Assembly: GCA_023614405.1 (NCBI GenBank) | Contig: CM042687.1 | Coordinates: 68,430,992 to 68,494,991 of the forward strand | Source of the DNA: Avena insularis | Taxonomy: Eukaryota; Streptophyta; Magnoliopsida; Poales; Poaceae | Length of the DNA: 64,000 nt | Reading direction: 5' to 3' | Shown: positions 1 through 9,797 of the stretch, one piece after another | Numbering within the stretch: position 1 is the first letter of the stretch | How the letters are laid out: each line of letters opens with the position of its first letter | Translations under genes and position numbers: made by a program | Notes under the pieces: model-generated | Databases searched by the model: none | What the model was told of the DNA's origin: nothing | What the model saw: only the letters and a program-made list of their open reading frames with translations

Positions 1-2
1 TG

Positions 3-579
3 AAGATATTTTTTGACATAAATGTTGTGACCAATGTGACTGCTAGGGTGCCACCATCATCTCATGACCGAGGTACATAGGCTGCAGCTTATCAGAACAA
101 TGTTGTCAATGTTGAGGGTTTAGGTTGTGAAGGTGATGACGAGCCTCGTATTAAGCCTTTGCGTGCACAAGGTAAAAAGCTTAAAAGATGCCCTTACTCA
201 CCTAGCCCCGCATCAACACCAAAGGTGAGCAAAGGGAGTGCCTTGAGGTTTGATCGTGTGATGGATCTTATTGAAAAAGGAGGAGAATGAGGAGAAGATG
301 AGGTTGATGGAGGAAGAGAAGAGTAGGAACTCTGTGACATCGCCTGAAAGGAAGGAGGAGGATAAGGATTCTTCTAGGCAGGAGATTAGGCACATGGTTG
401 CATTAATCTCTACAGATGGAGCTAAGCCCGGGAGCAAGGAGTATTTCTGTGCCACACAATTGTTCATTTTGCAGGAGTATCGTGATGTATTCATTTGTTT
501 GGAGGAGGATGCTACACCGGAGTGGAGGCTTGACTGGCTCGGGATGACATGGGAGCAACATAACAATAATTTGGCTTAG
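3..579 (+). pseudogene. Decayed transposon-associated ORF, C-terminal part
   Basis: One reading frame runs from the window edge to about 290, with a stop near 94, and reads into SALRFDRVMDLIEKG. After a frame change it continues from about 271 (first ATG at 298) to the stop at 577-579, with acidic and lysine-rich text (KMRLMEEEKSRN) followed by QEYRDVFICLEEDATPEWRLDW. The charged stretch and the FDRVMDLIEK-type motif resemble the C-terminal regions of NAM-associated or Myb/SANT-like proteins carried by PIF/Harbinger and related plant transposons. That family assignment is inference from composition and memory. The internal stop and frameshift show it is not functional as it stands. The 5' part lies outside the window. 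Confidence 0.4.
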
Positions 580-587
580 GATCATAT

Positions 588-850
588 TTTATTTGCTTTC
601 AATTTGTATCTCGGATGACCCTATTTTATTTACTTAGCATGTATTTGTATTGGACCCTATGTTATTTTCTTTCAATTTGTATCTCGGATGACCCTATTTA
701 ATTTACTTATCATGTATTTGTATTGGACCCTATGTTATTTTCTTTCAACTTTTATCTTGGATGACCCTATTTTATTTACTTAACATGTATTTGTATTGGA
801 CCCTATGTTATTTGCTTTCAATCTGTATCTCAGATGATCTTATTTTTTTT
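588..850. repeat. 73-bp tandem repeat, about 3.5 copies
   Basis: The word AATTTGTATCTCGGATGACC and its variants recur at 601, 674, 747 and 820, exactly 73 bases apart. The rest of each unit (TTTACTTA.CATGTATTTG, TATTGGACCCTATGTTATTT) also repeats with few changes. It follows immediately on the decayed ORF and stops about 40 bases before the CACTA terminus. No coding potential is seen. Confidence 0.9.
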
Positions 851-891
851 GCTTTACATATGGATGATCATATTTTTCATGTACTTACAGA

Positions 892-1321
892 CACTACAAG
901 AAAAATATCCTTCTACAACAGACGATTTTCGTGGTTGAAGGCCCATTTTTCGTGGCTGAAGAGTCTTCTATGACGGATGCCCTTTGTGGTAAAAGCCTCA
1001 TCACAAATGAATCTATCACGGCTTTTTTATCGTGGCGGATCGCACCCTTTAGCCACGAAAAGTCGTTCCACCATAGATATGTTCGCCAACCCCGTTGACT
1101 GCTGACGTCATGCAAAGTGCCACGTGGCGAACGCCATTAACGACCGGTTACCGCCGTTAACTGTCATGAAAACTATGGTAGAAAGCCAGGCCTAGTCAAG
1201 GCCTGCCAATTATTAAGTGCGCCGGCCCATTTTGAAAGCCAAATAGTAAGTTGGCCCATTACTGTCTCGCGTAGCACAGTTTGAAATGGGCCCACAAGTT
1301 GGGCCGTTATATATTCATGCC
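892..1321 (+). mobile_element. CACTA (En/Spm) terminal fragment
   Basis: The sequence CACTACAAGAAAAATATCC at 892 is the classic terminal inverted repeat of plant CACTA elements, read inward to the right. Behind it lies a subterminal region with repeated CGTGG(C/T)GGA, GTGGTTGAAGG and CACGAAAA words in both orientations, typical of CACTA transposase-binding arrays. No matching TAGTG end is present. The fragment runs directly into truncated LTR sequence at about 1322, so the rest was lost by deletion or the junction is a rearrangement. Positions 1195-1321 (GGCCCATT-rich) are not recognised beyond this. Confidence 0.75.
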
Positions 1322-3396
1322 CTATACAACTACTAGGATTTCCCAAGCATAGCATATAGATACTTAGTAAAAACATCATGCAAGCTCTATACAAAATATC
1401 ACTAATGTATAGTCAAAATATTGGGACAAAATTATGAAGCACCAGTTTCCTTGGTAGTTGGGGGAGTAGAAACAATCCTCACAATCACAATCACCACTAG
1501 CACCAAAATCTACACATAAAATGATAGCACCAAATTTATTTTCCAAACAAATCAAGCAAAAATATATGAATGCATGCAATGCTATGTGATGATTTTTCTT
1601 AAACCAAAACAAGACAAGTAAACAGTACTAAACATTAAACTAAACTTTTATAGACTAAATAGACTCAAAATAGCCTTTAAAACATTTTCTAAATAATTTT
1701 TATACACAAAATAAGCCTACAAATGTCTCTGCATAAAATTCCATTTTAATAGAAGCAAAATAAACAACCAAGCCTATAGATGTGTAGGATTTAATTTTGT
1801 GATTCCATTGATATATTATTTGCATTTTTTGTATAAATAGAACAAAAATTATTGAATTTACAAGTTTAAATAACTAATAGATTCAAAAACAGATTTTAAA
1901 ACAAAATCCCAGACACGTGGACGCATCTGATTGGCCCAAACCGATTCAGTTGGATTGATCATCCAGAGCTGTAGGATTTAAGTGACAACGCACGGGCCAG
2001 ATCTAACCATACCCCTTCGCTAAGTGATCTATTTAGATTCGTTAGATCTAGATCTAACGTCTACAGAGCATGCGACCATAGTTTGGCGGCGCCAGCGGTG
2101 GCTGCGTGGCGGCAACGCTCTGGCGGCGACGATCCGACGAATATAGAGGGGGCTGGGGGTTGCAGTGTTCCTTACCAGACTCATGAGAGCACGAGGAAGC
2201 TCAACGTGTCGAAGGTGTGGGCGGGGGCGTGCTGTAGAGGTTGCTAGGGCTCGTTAGAGTTGCGGGCGGCGTCGGGTTCGTGCGGACGGAGACGTTGACG
2301 ATGCTCTGGATCGCCCTAGCACAAACCAAGACCATCAGTGCATGAACAAGGGTCAGGTGAACACATTAGTGGAAGTCAGAGGGCAAGGGGCGCTCGGATT
2401 TTACCTAGATTGCTCGTCGGAGTCGAGCGGCGCCTCGGTTGTTTGCATGGGTGGACGGGGACGGCGACCTGGGATGATGTACGACAAACCAGAGATGTCA
2501 GGAGGTGCGCAAGGTCAAGAGGGACACGCTCGCGTGAACGAGAGACAAGGGGCGCTCGAGACTCACCAGAATCAATCGCCGGAGTCGTTCGGTGCCGCGG
2601 CGATGCGAGTTGAATTGCGGACAACCTGGTGGCGGAGAGAGAGCGCTGAGTGAGGGGAAAGGAACGGAGTGAGGAAGGGATTAAGTATCCAGAGCAGGGG
2701 CGGGGATTATTCGAATTGAAATCGCGACAGTGAAGAGAGGAAACGGCCACGGCGAGCTAGTCTTGCGCGGTGATTGAGGACGACGATGCTGACCTGGCGT
2801 AGGGGCCACTTGACAGCGAGGGAAAGGGTATGCGCGCAGGTGAGAAATAGAGAGGGGAGGTGGTTTTCCCGGGTGGGCTTGCTTGGTTGGGTGCTGGGCC
2901 GCGGGTGGGTTGGGCTAGTTAGTTAGCTGGGTTTATTTTTTTCTCCCTTTCTTTTTCTGTTTTAATTTTCTGGTTTGAATTTGAATGACTATTTCAAATC
3001 CGTTTCAATTTGAATTTCCTCCATACTTTTGTGCTGTGTTTCTTGTGTCCAAGGATGTGTAAAACATCTATTTGCACTCAAAACTCAATTTGGTTTGAAA
3101 ATAAAAATAAAAACATGCCCTTATTAATATAAAGATAATAGGCATATAAATGGATTTATGTTTGAATCTTGTTTTGAAATTTTTGTGTGAGCTTTGTATT
3201 CACTTCCAAAACATTACTGATCAAACCAAAACATTTCCATAATTGGAAAGTAAAAACAAAAGCCTTGCCTTATTTGCATAAGGTTAATAAGCAAAATATG
3301 GTTTCTTATTTTGGAAATTCATTTGAAAAGGCCAAATGCTTATGAATGCATGAATGATATGCAAGCTTTATAAATTATGGTTTTTGGGATGTTACA
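1322..3396 (-). repeat. Element A 3' LTR, truncated at its outer end
   Basis: This matches 10902-12971 from the word CAACTACTAGGATTTCCCAA (1325 and 10904) to the terminal GGGATGTTACA, which on the minus strand is TGTAACATCCC. About 1.1 kb corresponding to 9798-10900 of the other LTR is absent, replaced by the CACTA fragment. In sampled stretches the two LTRs differ at roughly 4-8% of positions. The GC-rich block (about 2080-2870) contains open frames that are not conserved between the two LTRs and are not called. Confidence 0.85.
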
Positions 3397-3413
3397 AATC
3401 TAACCCCCTTAAG
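3397..3413 (-). other. Polypurine tract of element A
   Basis: Directly inside the 3' LTR, the minus strand reads CCTTAAGGGGGTTAGATT before TGTAACATCCC. The AAGGGGG run is in the position expected for plus-strand DNA priming. Confidence 0.7.
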
Positions 3414-3479
3414 GTGAATCTCGCCCTCGAGATTCAGATTGGCTAGCAAATAGGTGAGGGTGGTCTTTCCGAAGATCAT

Positions 3480-3832
3480 CTTATCTTTCCCAAGTTGCTT
3501 CCTCTTCGAAAGGGTGGTTCCACTAAACTTCAGAATTTGATAGTCTTTGTCCGAGTAACTCTTTCTGCAGTTTCAAGAATCTTGATAGGCTTCTCTTCAT
3601 AAGTGAGATCACTTTCCAGCTGGACCTCTTCCAAAGGTATAGTATCCTTCAAAGAAGTCTCTTCCATCTCCAGGTGGCATTTCTTCAACTGACTCACGTG
3701 AAACACATTGTGAACGGCAGATAGTGATTCAGGCAATTCAATCTCATATGCCACTTCTCCTTTACGACTCAGAATCTTGAATGGTCCAACATACCTTGGT
3801 GCCAATTTTCCTTTGACTCCAAACCTCTTCAC
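3480..3832 (-). pseudogene. pol: Integrase C-terminus (GPY/F) and chromodomain remnant of A
   Basis: The frame ending at 3530 contains LAPRYVGPFKILSRKGEVAY, the GPY/F module of chromovirus integrases, then VHNVFHVSQLKKC and DLTYEEKPIKILETAERV, the start of a group II chromodomain. A stop follows IKF at 3530. The expected remainder (WN.PFEEEATWER) is readable in another frame at about 3520-3485, so at least one or two small deletions separate the halves. In the family this domain is thought to guide integration to marked chromatin. Here it is broken. Confidence 0.8.
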
Positions 3833-5002
3833 TCCACGAAGTGGTGGTACTCTAAGATAAGATCTATCACCTACTTCATAGGTGACTTCTCTACACTTTG
3901 GATCTATGTAGCTCTTCTGTCAGGACTATTCTATCTTCAGTCTGTCTTTTACCAACTTGACTTTCTCTTCAGCTTCCTTCATTAATTCCTGGCCCGAACA
4001 AATTTCTTTCTCCAACACCACTCCATAGCAATGGTGTAGTACACTTCCTCCCATAGAGAAATTCAAAAGGTGCCATCTCAATACTGGCTTGATAGCTGTT
4101 GTTGTAAGAGAATTCTGTGTAAGGCAGACTTTCATCCGAACTAGCACCATAGTCTAGGGCACATGGCCTCAACATATCCTCTAGAATTTGGTTAGTCCTT
4201 TCTGTCCGTCCATCAGTCTGGGGGTGAAAAGCAGTGCTGAATTCCAATCTCATTCCCAATGACTCATGTAGTTGCCTCCAAAAATGGAAGTGAATTGAGT
4301 TCCCCTATCCGACACAATACTTTTGGGTACTCCATGCAGACACACAATCCTATTCATATAAATCTTGGCTAACTTAGCACTTGTATAGGTTGTCTTCACG
4401 GTTATGAAATGAGCCACTTTAGTTAGGCTATCTACCACGACCCAAATAGAATCATATCCTGATCTAGTCCTTGGCAGTCCAGTGATGAAATCCATGCCAA
4501 TCTTGTCCCACTTCCAATCAGGAATAGGTAGCGGTTGCAACAATCTAGCTGGTTTCTGATGTTCCGCTTTCACTCTACTACATACATCACACAAAGCAAT
4601 ATGTCCGGCGATGTCCTTCTTGAGATTATTCCACCAAAATCTTTCCTTCACATCCATGTACATTTTGATGTTACCCGGATGAATGGAATATGGTGAGTTG
4701 TCTGCTTCTTGTAGAATCAGTTTCCGAAGTTCCGGATCTTGTGGAATGCAGATACGTTTTCCATACCATAAAGTACCTTGTTCGTCTTCATGGAATCCTT
4801 TGGCTTTCACTTTGCTAATTTTTCCCTTAATCTCTTCAATTTCCTTGTCTATCTTTTGGGATTCCCTGATCCTGTCCAACAATGTGGGTTGAACATCCAA
4901 TGACATGAGATGTCCCTCGGGCATTATCTCCAATCTGAGATCTTTGAATTGGGCACACAGACCATCTGGCAATTCTCCCTTAGTGAGGCCATTCACATAA
5001 AC
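3833..5002 (-). pseudogene. pol: Integrase of element A, broken
   Basis: The zinc-binding N-terminus is visible ([14 protein letters not shown], then [15 protein letters not shown]), but the residue expected to be the first histidine reads Asp (codon 4700-4702). The catalytic core shows MDFITGLP (first Asp, about 4488), [11 protein letters not shown] (second Asp, about 4306) and, after a frameshift near 4260, FHPQTDGRTERTNQILED with the catalytic Glu. Two further stops lie near 3920-3928 between the core and the GPY/F module. The domain order and spacing are normal for Ty3/gypsy integrases. The frameshift, stops and altered zinc ligand show it cannot make an active enzyme. Confidence 0.85.
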
Positions 5003-6352
5003 TTTACGGCTTAATGCATCTGCTACAACATTTGCTTTACCGGGGTGGTATTGCAAACTCAAGTCATAGTCCTTGATGAGTTCTAGCCATCTTCTTTGTC
5101 TCATGTTGATTTCCTTCTGAGTGAAGATATACTTCAAACTTTTGTGATATGTGAACACTTCGCAATGCTTTCCCAAAAGATAATGTCTCCATGTTTTGAG
5201 TGCATGGACAACATAGGCTAACTCCAAATCATGAGTAGGATAATTCACTTCATGAGTTTTGAGTTGTCTTGAGGAATAAGCCACAACTTTCCCTTCTTGC
5301 ATCAAAACTGCACCTAATCCTTGGTGAGATGCATCACAATATACTTGGAAGTCTTTCTCCAAGTCTTGCAAACATAATACTGGTGCTGTCACTAGTCTCT
5401 TCTTCAATTCTTGGAAACTGAGTTCACATCCTCCAGTCCAATCAAATTTCTTGTCTTTCTTAAGTAACTCCGTCATTGGCTTAGCTACCTTTGAGAAATT
5501 ATCAATGAACCTTCTATAGTATCCTACCAAGCCAAGGAAACTACATACTTCTTTCACTAACTTAGGAGATTCCCACTCAGTTACAGCTGACACTTTTGCG
5601 GGATCAACCGCTACACCATCTCCTGACACGATATGTCCAAGAAATCCGACCTCATTTAGCCAGAATTCACACTTGCTGAATTTGGCATACAACTTATGTT
5701 CCCTAAGCTTCTCAAGTATCAATCGCAAATGTTCTTCATGCTCTTCATTGCTCTTGGAGTATATCAAAATGTCATCGATGAAAACGACAACACAATTGTC
5801 AAGAAATTCCATGAACACCTTGTTCATCATATTCATGAAGTAGGCTCGTGCATTTGTCAAACCAAATGGCATCACAGTGTACTCATACAATCCATACCTA
5901 GTGGTGAAAGCAGTCTTAGGTATGTCTTTTCCCTTATCTTAAGCTGAAAATAGCCTGACCGGAGATCGATCTTTGAAAACACACGGGCTCCTTCTAACTG
6001 ATCAAACAAATCATTGATTCTAGGCAAAGGATATTTGTTCTTGATAGTTACCTCATTGAGTGAAAGGTAATCTATGCATAACCTTTGACTTCTATCTTTC
6101 TTTTCCACAAACAAAACTAGTGCACCCCAAGATGAAGAACTTGGTTGAATAAATCCTTTCTACAACTGTTCTCCAAGCTGTTTCTTGAGTTCCTTCAATT
6201 CATCCACTGACATCTTGTAAGGTCTCTTTGCTATTGGTCCTGATCCTGGCAGTAAGTCTATCAAAAACTCAACATCTCTATATGGTGGCATTCCAGGTAA
6301 TTCCTCCAGAAACACATCTGGATACTCTCTCACAATTAGCACGTTGTCTATG
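5003..6352 (-). pseudogene. pol: Reverse transcriptase and RNase H of element A, broken
   Basis: Reverse transcriptase starts with YPDVFLEELPGMPPYRDVEF and is interrupted by TAG at 6160-6162 just before [13 protein letters not shown]. It continues with [20 protein letters not shown], suffers a one-base loss near 5935, and recovers with VMPFGLTNA and the catalytic [10 protein letters not shown] (about 5785-5756). The tether leads into RNase H, with [14 protein letters not shown] and [20 protein letters not shown]. In the motif normally TDHKSLKY the Asp reads Tyr (codon 5147-5149), and the domain ends at DALSRK near 5003. The YPLPRI.DLFDQL text is typical of Tekay/Del elements. Copying of retrotransposon RNA into DNA is the family role. 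This copy is inactive. Confidence 0.88.
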
Positions 6353-6720
6353 CTAACCCCCTTAAGAGAATTTAGCTTACTCCCTTTTGATTCAAAGTTA
6401 GACTTGAATCTAATCCTTTTATTATCAGGGGTTGTGAGTGTGACAGTACGATTGGCACAATCTAGTACTCCTTCATACTTGGTCATCCAATCCATTCCCA
6501 AAATAACATCCAATCCTTGGGAATCTAGGATTATTAGACTGACTGGAAACTTATGCTTTCCAAATTCTATTACTAGATCACGACATCCAAGACTTACTAT
6601 CATATCTCCACCGGGAGAACTTACTTTTATAGGACACCCAATACTTTCAGTTGGAAATCCATTTTTTATCAACAAATGCTCTTGATATGAATGAATGTGA
6701 TGTGCCAGTATAAAAAAGAA
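6353..6720 (-). pseudogene. pol: Aspartic protease of element A, catalytic Asp lost
   Basis: The motif normally written D-T-G-A-S-H-S-F-I reads YTGTSHSFIS. The catalytic Asp codon has become TAT at 6710-6712 and the Ala is Thr. An extra base in an A-run near 6661-6669 shifts the frame to the one carrying GFPTESIGCPIKVSSPGG and VILGMDWMTKYEGVLDC, the usual downstream part of gypsy proteases (ILGMDWL-type). The domain lies between the zinc knuckle and reverse transcriptase, as in related polyproteins. Function is clearly lost. Confidence 0.85.
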
Positions 6721-7893
6721 CAAGTGCTGGAATAGAATTGAGATTGAACTTACCAGCCATAGCATCAAACTCTTCATAGATATCCTCCACATTGATGTGG
6801 TTCACTTGTCCCTTCTGGAAAGGGTTGGGCTTGGTGGTTCCTTCAACCTTCTTTTCTGGGCACTCATTTTCATAGTGTCCCATCTTCTTACACTTGAAAC
6901 ACTCAACCTGACCGATATCTCTCTTTGCAGGCTGACTTCCACTTCCACCTCCACTGTGGTGGCTCTTGTGTCCACTCTTGTGGCTCTTATACTTGTCATT
7001 ATCATGACTGCAATGGTGCTTGTTGTCATGATGACGGTTGTGGTTGTGGTGGTTGTTGTACTTCCCATGTTTGTGGGATCCAGAACTTCCACTATCATCA
7101 TGATGGGAGCGCTTGTGAGACGATCCCGAGCTGTGCTTATCAAAGCTATGCTTCCTCTTTCTGCTCTCAACTTGTTTCATCTTGTTTTCCAAGATGGTAG
7201 CCTTGTCACAAAGTGATTGATAGGTTGGAACATAGGCAACAGGCAGATGCAGGTTCAACTCATCATTAAGTCCTTCGAGGAATTTCTCCTTCCTCTTTGC
7301 ATCCGTATCAACTTCATCCGGTGCATAGCGCGCCAGATTGTTGAATTCCTCAATGTACTCAGCCACACTGCGGTGACGCTGCTTCAGATTGTGGAACTCG
7401 TTCTTCTTCAAATTAATCACTCCGGATGAGATGTGAGCTGTACGGAATCCATCCTCAAAGATAGCCCAAGTCACATCCTCAAGGGGAGTGGTGATCTCAA
7501 AGTTATCCCACCATGTTACTGCTGGCCCTTCAAGCAGATGTGCTGCGAATCTAAACTTTTCCTCATCGGTGCAGCCAACAGTCACTAAGTACTTGTTCAC
7601 TGAACGAACCAGTCATTGGCTATCATTGGATCAGTGGTTCCCGAGAACTTTGCAGGCCTTAGTCTCAGCAATCTGGTGAGCATGTCAAATCCCGGAGGAT
7701 TATTCTGATTGTTGCTGTTGTTATTGTTGTTGTTGTTGTTGTTATTGTTATTGTTATTCTGATTCTTGTTCTACATGAACTGCGTCATCATTTGCATCAG
7801 TTGAGCTTGTGATGTCATCAACTGCTGCATGTCGGGAGTGACATTGTTGTTGTTGTTGTTGTTTTGGTTGGGGTTGGCACGACGGGGAGGCAT
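6640..7893 (-). pseudogene. gag: Gag of element A, with poly-Asn tract and zinc knuckle
   Basis: The likely ATG is at 7891-7893 (MPPRRANPNQNNNN). An Asn-rich stretch encoded by the AAC/AAT microsatellite follows, broken by TAG at 7771-7773, and then LLRLRPAKFSGTTDP. A one-base deletion near 7606 shifts the frame. The capsid-like retrotrans_gag region (LLEGPAVTWWDNFE, SVAEYIEEFNNLARYAPDE, KFLEGLNDEL) runs on from 7600, followed by a His/Ser/Lys-rich linker and a single CCHC knuckle, CFKCKKMGHYENEC. The product would form the particle and bind RNA. Two lesions near the N-terminus, together with the pol damage, mark it as non-functional, but the domain order is complete. Confidence 0.88.
7683..7862. 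repeat. GTT/ATT (AAC/AAT) microsatellite inside gag
   Basis: Runs of GTT/ATT triplets at about 7710-7760 and 7842-7863 encode poly-asparagine on the minus strand in the N-terminal part of gag. Triplet periodicity keeps the frame open whatever the repeat number. Confidence 0.85.
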
Positions 7894-8122
7894 CTGTGGT
7901 TTCAATAAGGATAAGAATGAGATACCCATATATGCTTAGCATGAACAATACATCACATAGAGACAATCACAATAACCAAACTCAAAATAATATAAAGTTT
8001 GAACGACATAACAACAAGTTTTGAAAATGCAAACACACCATTGCAAGCCATCCACATGTTGGATGGTCATTGCGACTCAATAATCAAAGTATGGTAGATG
8101 AAAGATAGTCGAGTAGTATACA

Positions 8123-8931
8123 CTACTCCTCCATGTCGACCTCCACGTCAACAAGGGTAAGACCTGCATTCTCCATGGCGGTCTTGTACTCCTCAACAGT
8201 AGTGGTCAAGGCTTCAATCTTGGACCTAAGAGTCCTCTTCTGTGAGCGAAGCCTCTCAATCACTCACTGCTGGTGCTCAAGCTCGAAGTCCTTGGCCTCT
8301 AACTCATCCTTCATCTCCCTGATCTCCCTGTTCCTGTCTTGGACTCTTTTCTCCTGGCTCTTGAATTTCTTGTCCCGGCTCTCAAATCTGGCCTCCATCT
8401 CTTTGACGACTTGTCTTGTTCCGCGAAGAGCTTGTCCTTCTCCCGCAGTTGAACCTGGAGCTTGTCATTGCTAAGCATGACGTTGGTACTATCAGTGTCA
8501 AGGTGTCTAAGAAGAACCTCTAGGTCCTGAAGGTACAGACGAATTGGCTCCATCGTCTCTCTAGTAGCATCATCATACTCTATAGCCTCACCCTCCTCGT
8601 CGCGTATCTCGAACGGGTGAAAGTAGAGACCTCTAAGCTCGGTGGAGTGCCTCCCAACCAGGCGTCCAAGTAACTCATGCATGACTACATCTAAGCCTCT
8701 CTCCTTGTCATCATGCATTAGCTTGAAGGTGATAGCCTCCGTGGGTGGATCTGCCTGGCGTCCTGGCTGTGTGACTCTGAAGCCCCAAAGGTCCTTCCTC
8801 TCAAACTTGGTGAGCTGAAGTGTCGTGATACTAGGAAGTGGGAGGTTGAGCACACTAGTGAGCTCAATGAGACGAGTACCAAAACGAGTTCCCTTGAACT
8901 CCTCGGCAGTGTTAATAACAATGTTAGGCAT
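8123..8931 (-). pseudogene. ORF-b of element A: coiled-coil protein upstream of gag, frameshifted
   Basis: The ATG at 8931 opens a frame reading MPNIVINTAEEFKGTRFGTR, then PLPSITTLQLTKFERKDLWG and GLYFHPFEIRDEEGEAIEYD, followed by a leucine- and charge-rich helix. A small frameshift near 8405 leads into the frame EMEARFESRDKKFKSQEK, DRNREIREMKDELEAKD and EALTTTVEEYKTAMENAG, ending at the stop 8123-8125, with one internal TGA near 8268. The C-terminal ~110 residues look like a long coiled coil. I do not recognise a named family. The position between the primer-binding site and gag, in sense with the element, suggests an element-encoded accessory protein rather than a host gene. Confidence 0.6.
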
Positions 8932-9142
8932 CTATTTTTATAAGATAGAGAAAGGTTAGAATAAATACAAGTAGAGAAAAAATCACAAGACAATAGAACA
9001 CAAGCATATTTTTATCATCAAACACACAAGTCATGGCATTCACAAATCATTACAAACACCAAGGTTCAGCATAACTTAGATAGATTTTTGAAGTAAAAAC
9101 GACAAGTGTGGTGGTCCAACTAACGGAGTACGTTACAATTTC

Positions 9143-9640
9143 TCACTCACTAGAAAAAATAGCTATCAGGGCATCCTTAGTGGAAATCTTTCTATCTTGT
9201 TCACAAGACTCCCATATTAAGTCTATGGCGTTTCCTCTTAGTTGTTGATTGGTAGTATCTAAGTCTTGGGTATGCTTATTTTCTTCCCTAAGGTCATTTT
9301 GAGTGTTGAGCATTCTGCACTTGAGTCTATCACCAAGCTCCTTGATGGCATTCCATGCTGCATTTCTTGCAGATTCAAATAATGTTGTGTGCATTTCAGT
9401 GTTGGTGACCATGCAGAATCCTGACTCTTTGTGGTTGTCTTCCTTGTTTTTGTACAAGTGAAGTTGCACCCACCAATACTCTTCTCCTTCATCCATCACA
9501 GGGAATCCCTTGTACACAGCTGCACCATGTATCCCCATGGTAACCATAAGGTTCTTGAGTGCCTTGGGAAATTTAGTCTCACACTCCAAAGTCATGGTCA
9601 TGAGTGGTCCCTTCCTCACGGCTTCGTTGATGGAGTTCAT
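9143..9640 (-). CDS. ORF-a of element A: 165-residue accessory protein, open
   Basis: This is an uninterrupted frame with ATG at 9640 and stop at 9143, the first ORF after the primer-binding site. It reads MNSINEAVRKGPLMTMTLEC, PKALKNLMVTMGIHGAAVYK, EEYWWVQLHLYKNKED, ESGFCMVTNTEM, SARNAAWNAIKELGDRLKCR and then a charged helical tail. By eye the pattern is helix, three strands (one with YWWVQLHLY), then an Ala-rich helix. That order resembles a double-stranded-RNA-binding fold, but I cannot confirm it and no key basic loop is obvious. It has stayed open while pol is full of stops, which could be chance. No catalytic motif and no signal or membrane segment is seen. Confidence 0.6.
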   Translation of the reverse strand: MNSINEAVRKGPLMTMTLECETKFPKALKNLMVTMGIHGAAVYKGFPVMDEGEEYWWVQLHLYKNKEDNHKESGFCMVTNTEMHTTLFESARNAAWNAIKELGDRLKCRMLNTQNDLREENKHTQDLDTTNQQLRGNAIDLIWESCEQDRKISTKDALIAIFSSE

Positions 9641-9783
9641 CTACAAATTGAGATGAGAAAGAAGATTAGAAAAGTTTACGAGAAGAAAAAGACAAGTGTG
9701 GAATTTTCAAAGTGTTGGAATTTTTCCTTAGTGATTTCTTAGTATAATTCATCCTAGGGTCATAATCCTACAGGCAACACAGT

Positions 9784-9795
9784 GCTCTGATACCA
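9784..9795 (-). other. Primer-binding site of element A (tRNA-Met type)
   Basis: The minus strand reads TGGTATCAGAGC two bases inside the 5' LTR. This is the standard plant initiator-Met tRNA primer site used by many gypsy and copia elements. It fixes the 5' LTR boundary at 9798. Confidence 0.92.
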
Positions 9796-9797
9796 TC

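Noticed and set aside
2338..2750. Overlapping frames on both strands in the A LTR GC-rich block (also 11591-12418)
   Set aside because: The copies in the two LTRs do not keep the same frames, and there is no domain. LTR promoter/leader sequence is the simpler reading.
6797..7216. Plus-strand frame rich in Val/Leu (139 residues), plus a His/Cys-rich one at 6925-7200
   Set aside because: Both are shadows of the His/Ser/Lys-rich linker of the minus-strand gag.
9784..9795. tRNA gene fragments at the TGGTATCAGAGC and TGGCGCCGTTGCCGGGGA sites
   Set aside because: Only primer-binding complements of tRNA 3' ends. No cloverleaf or A/B boxes around them.
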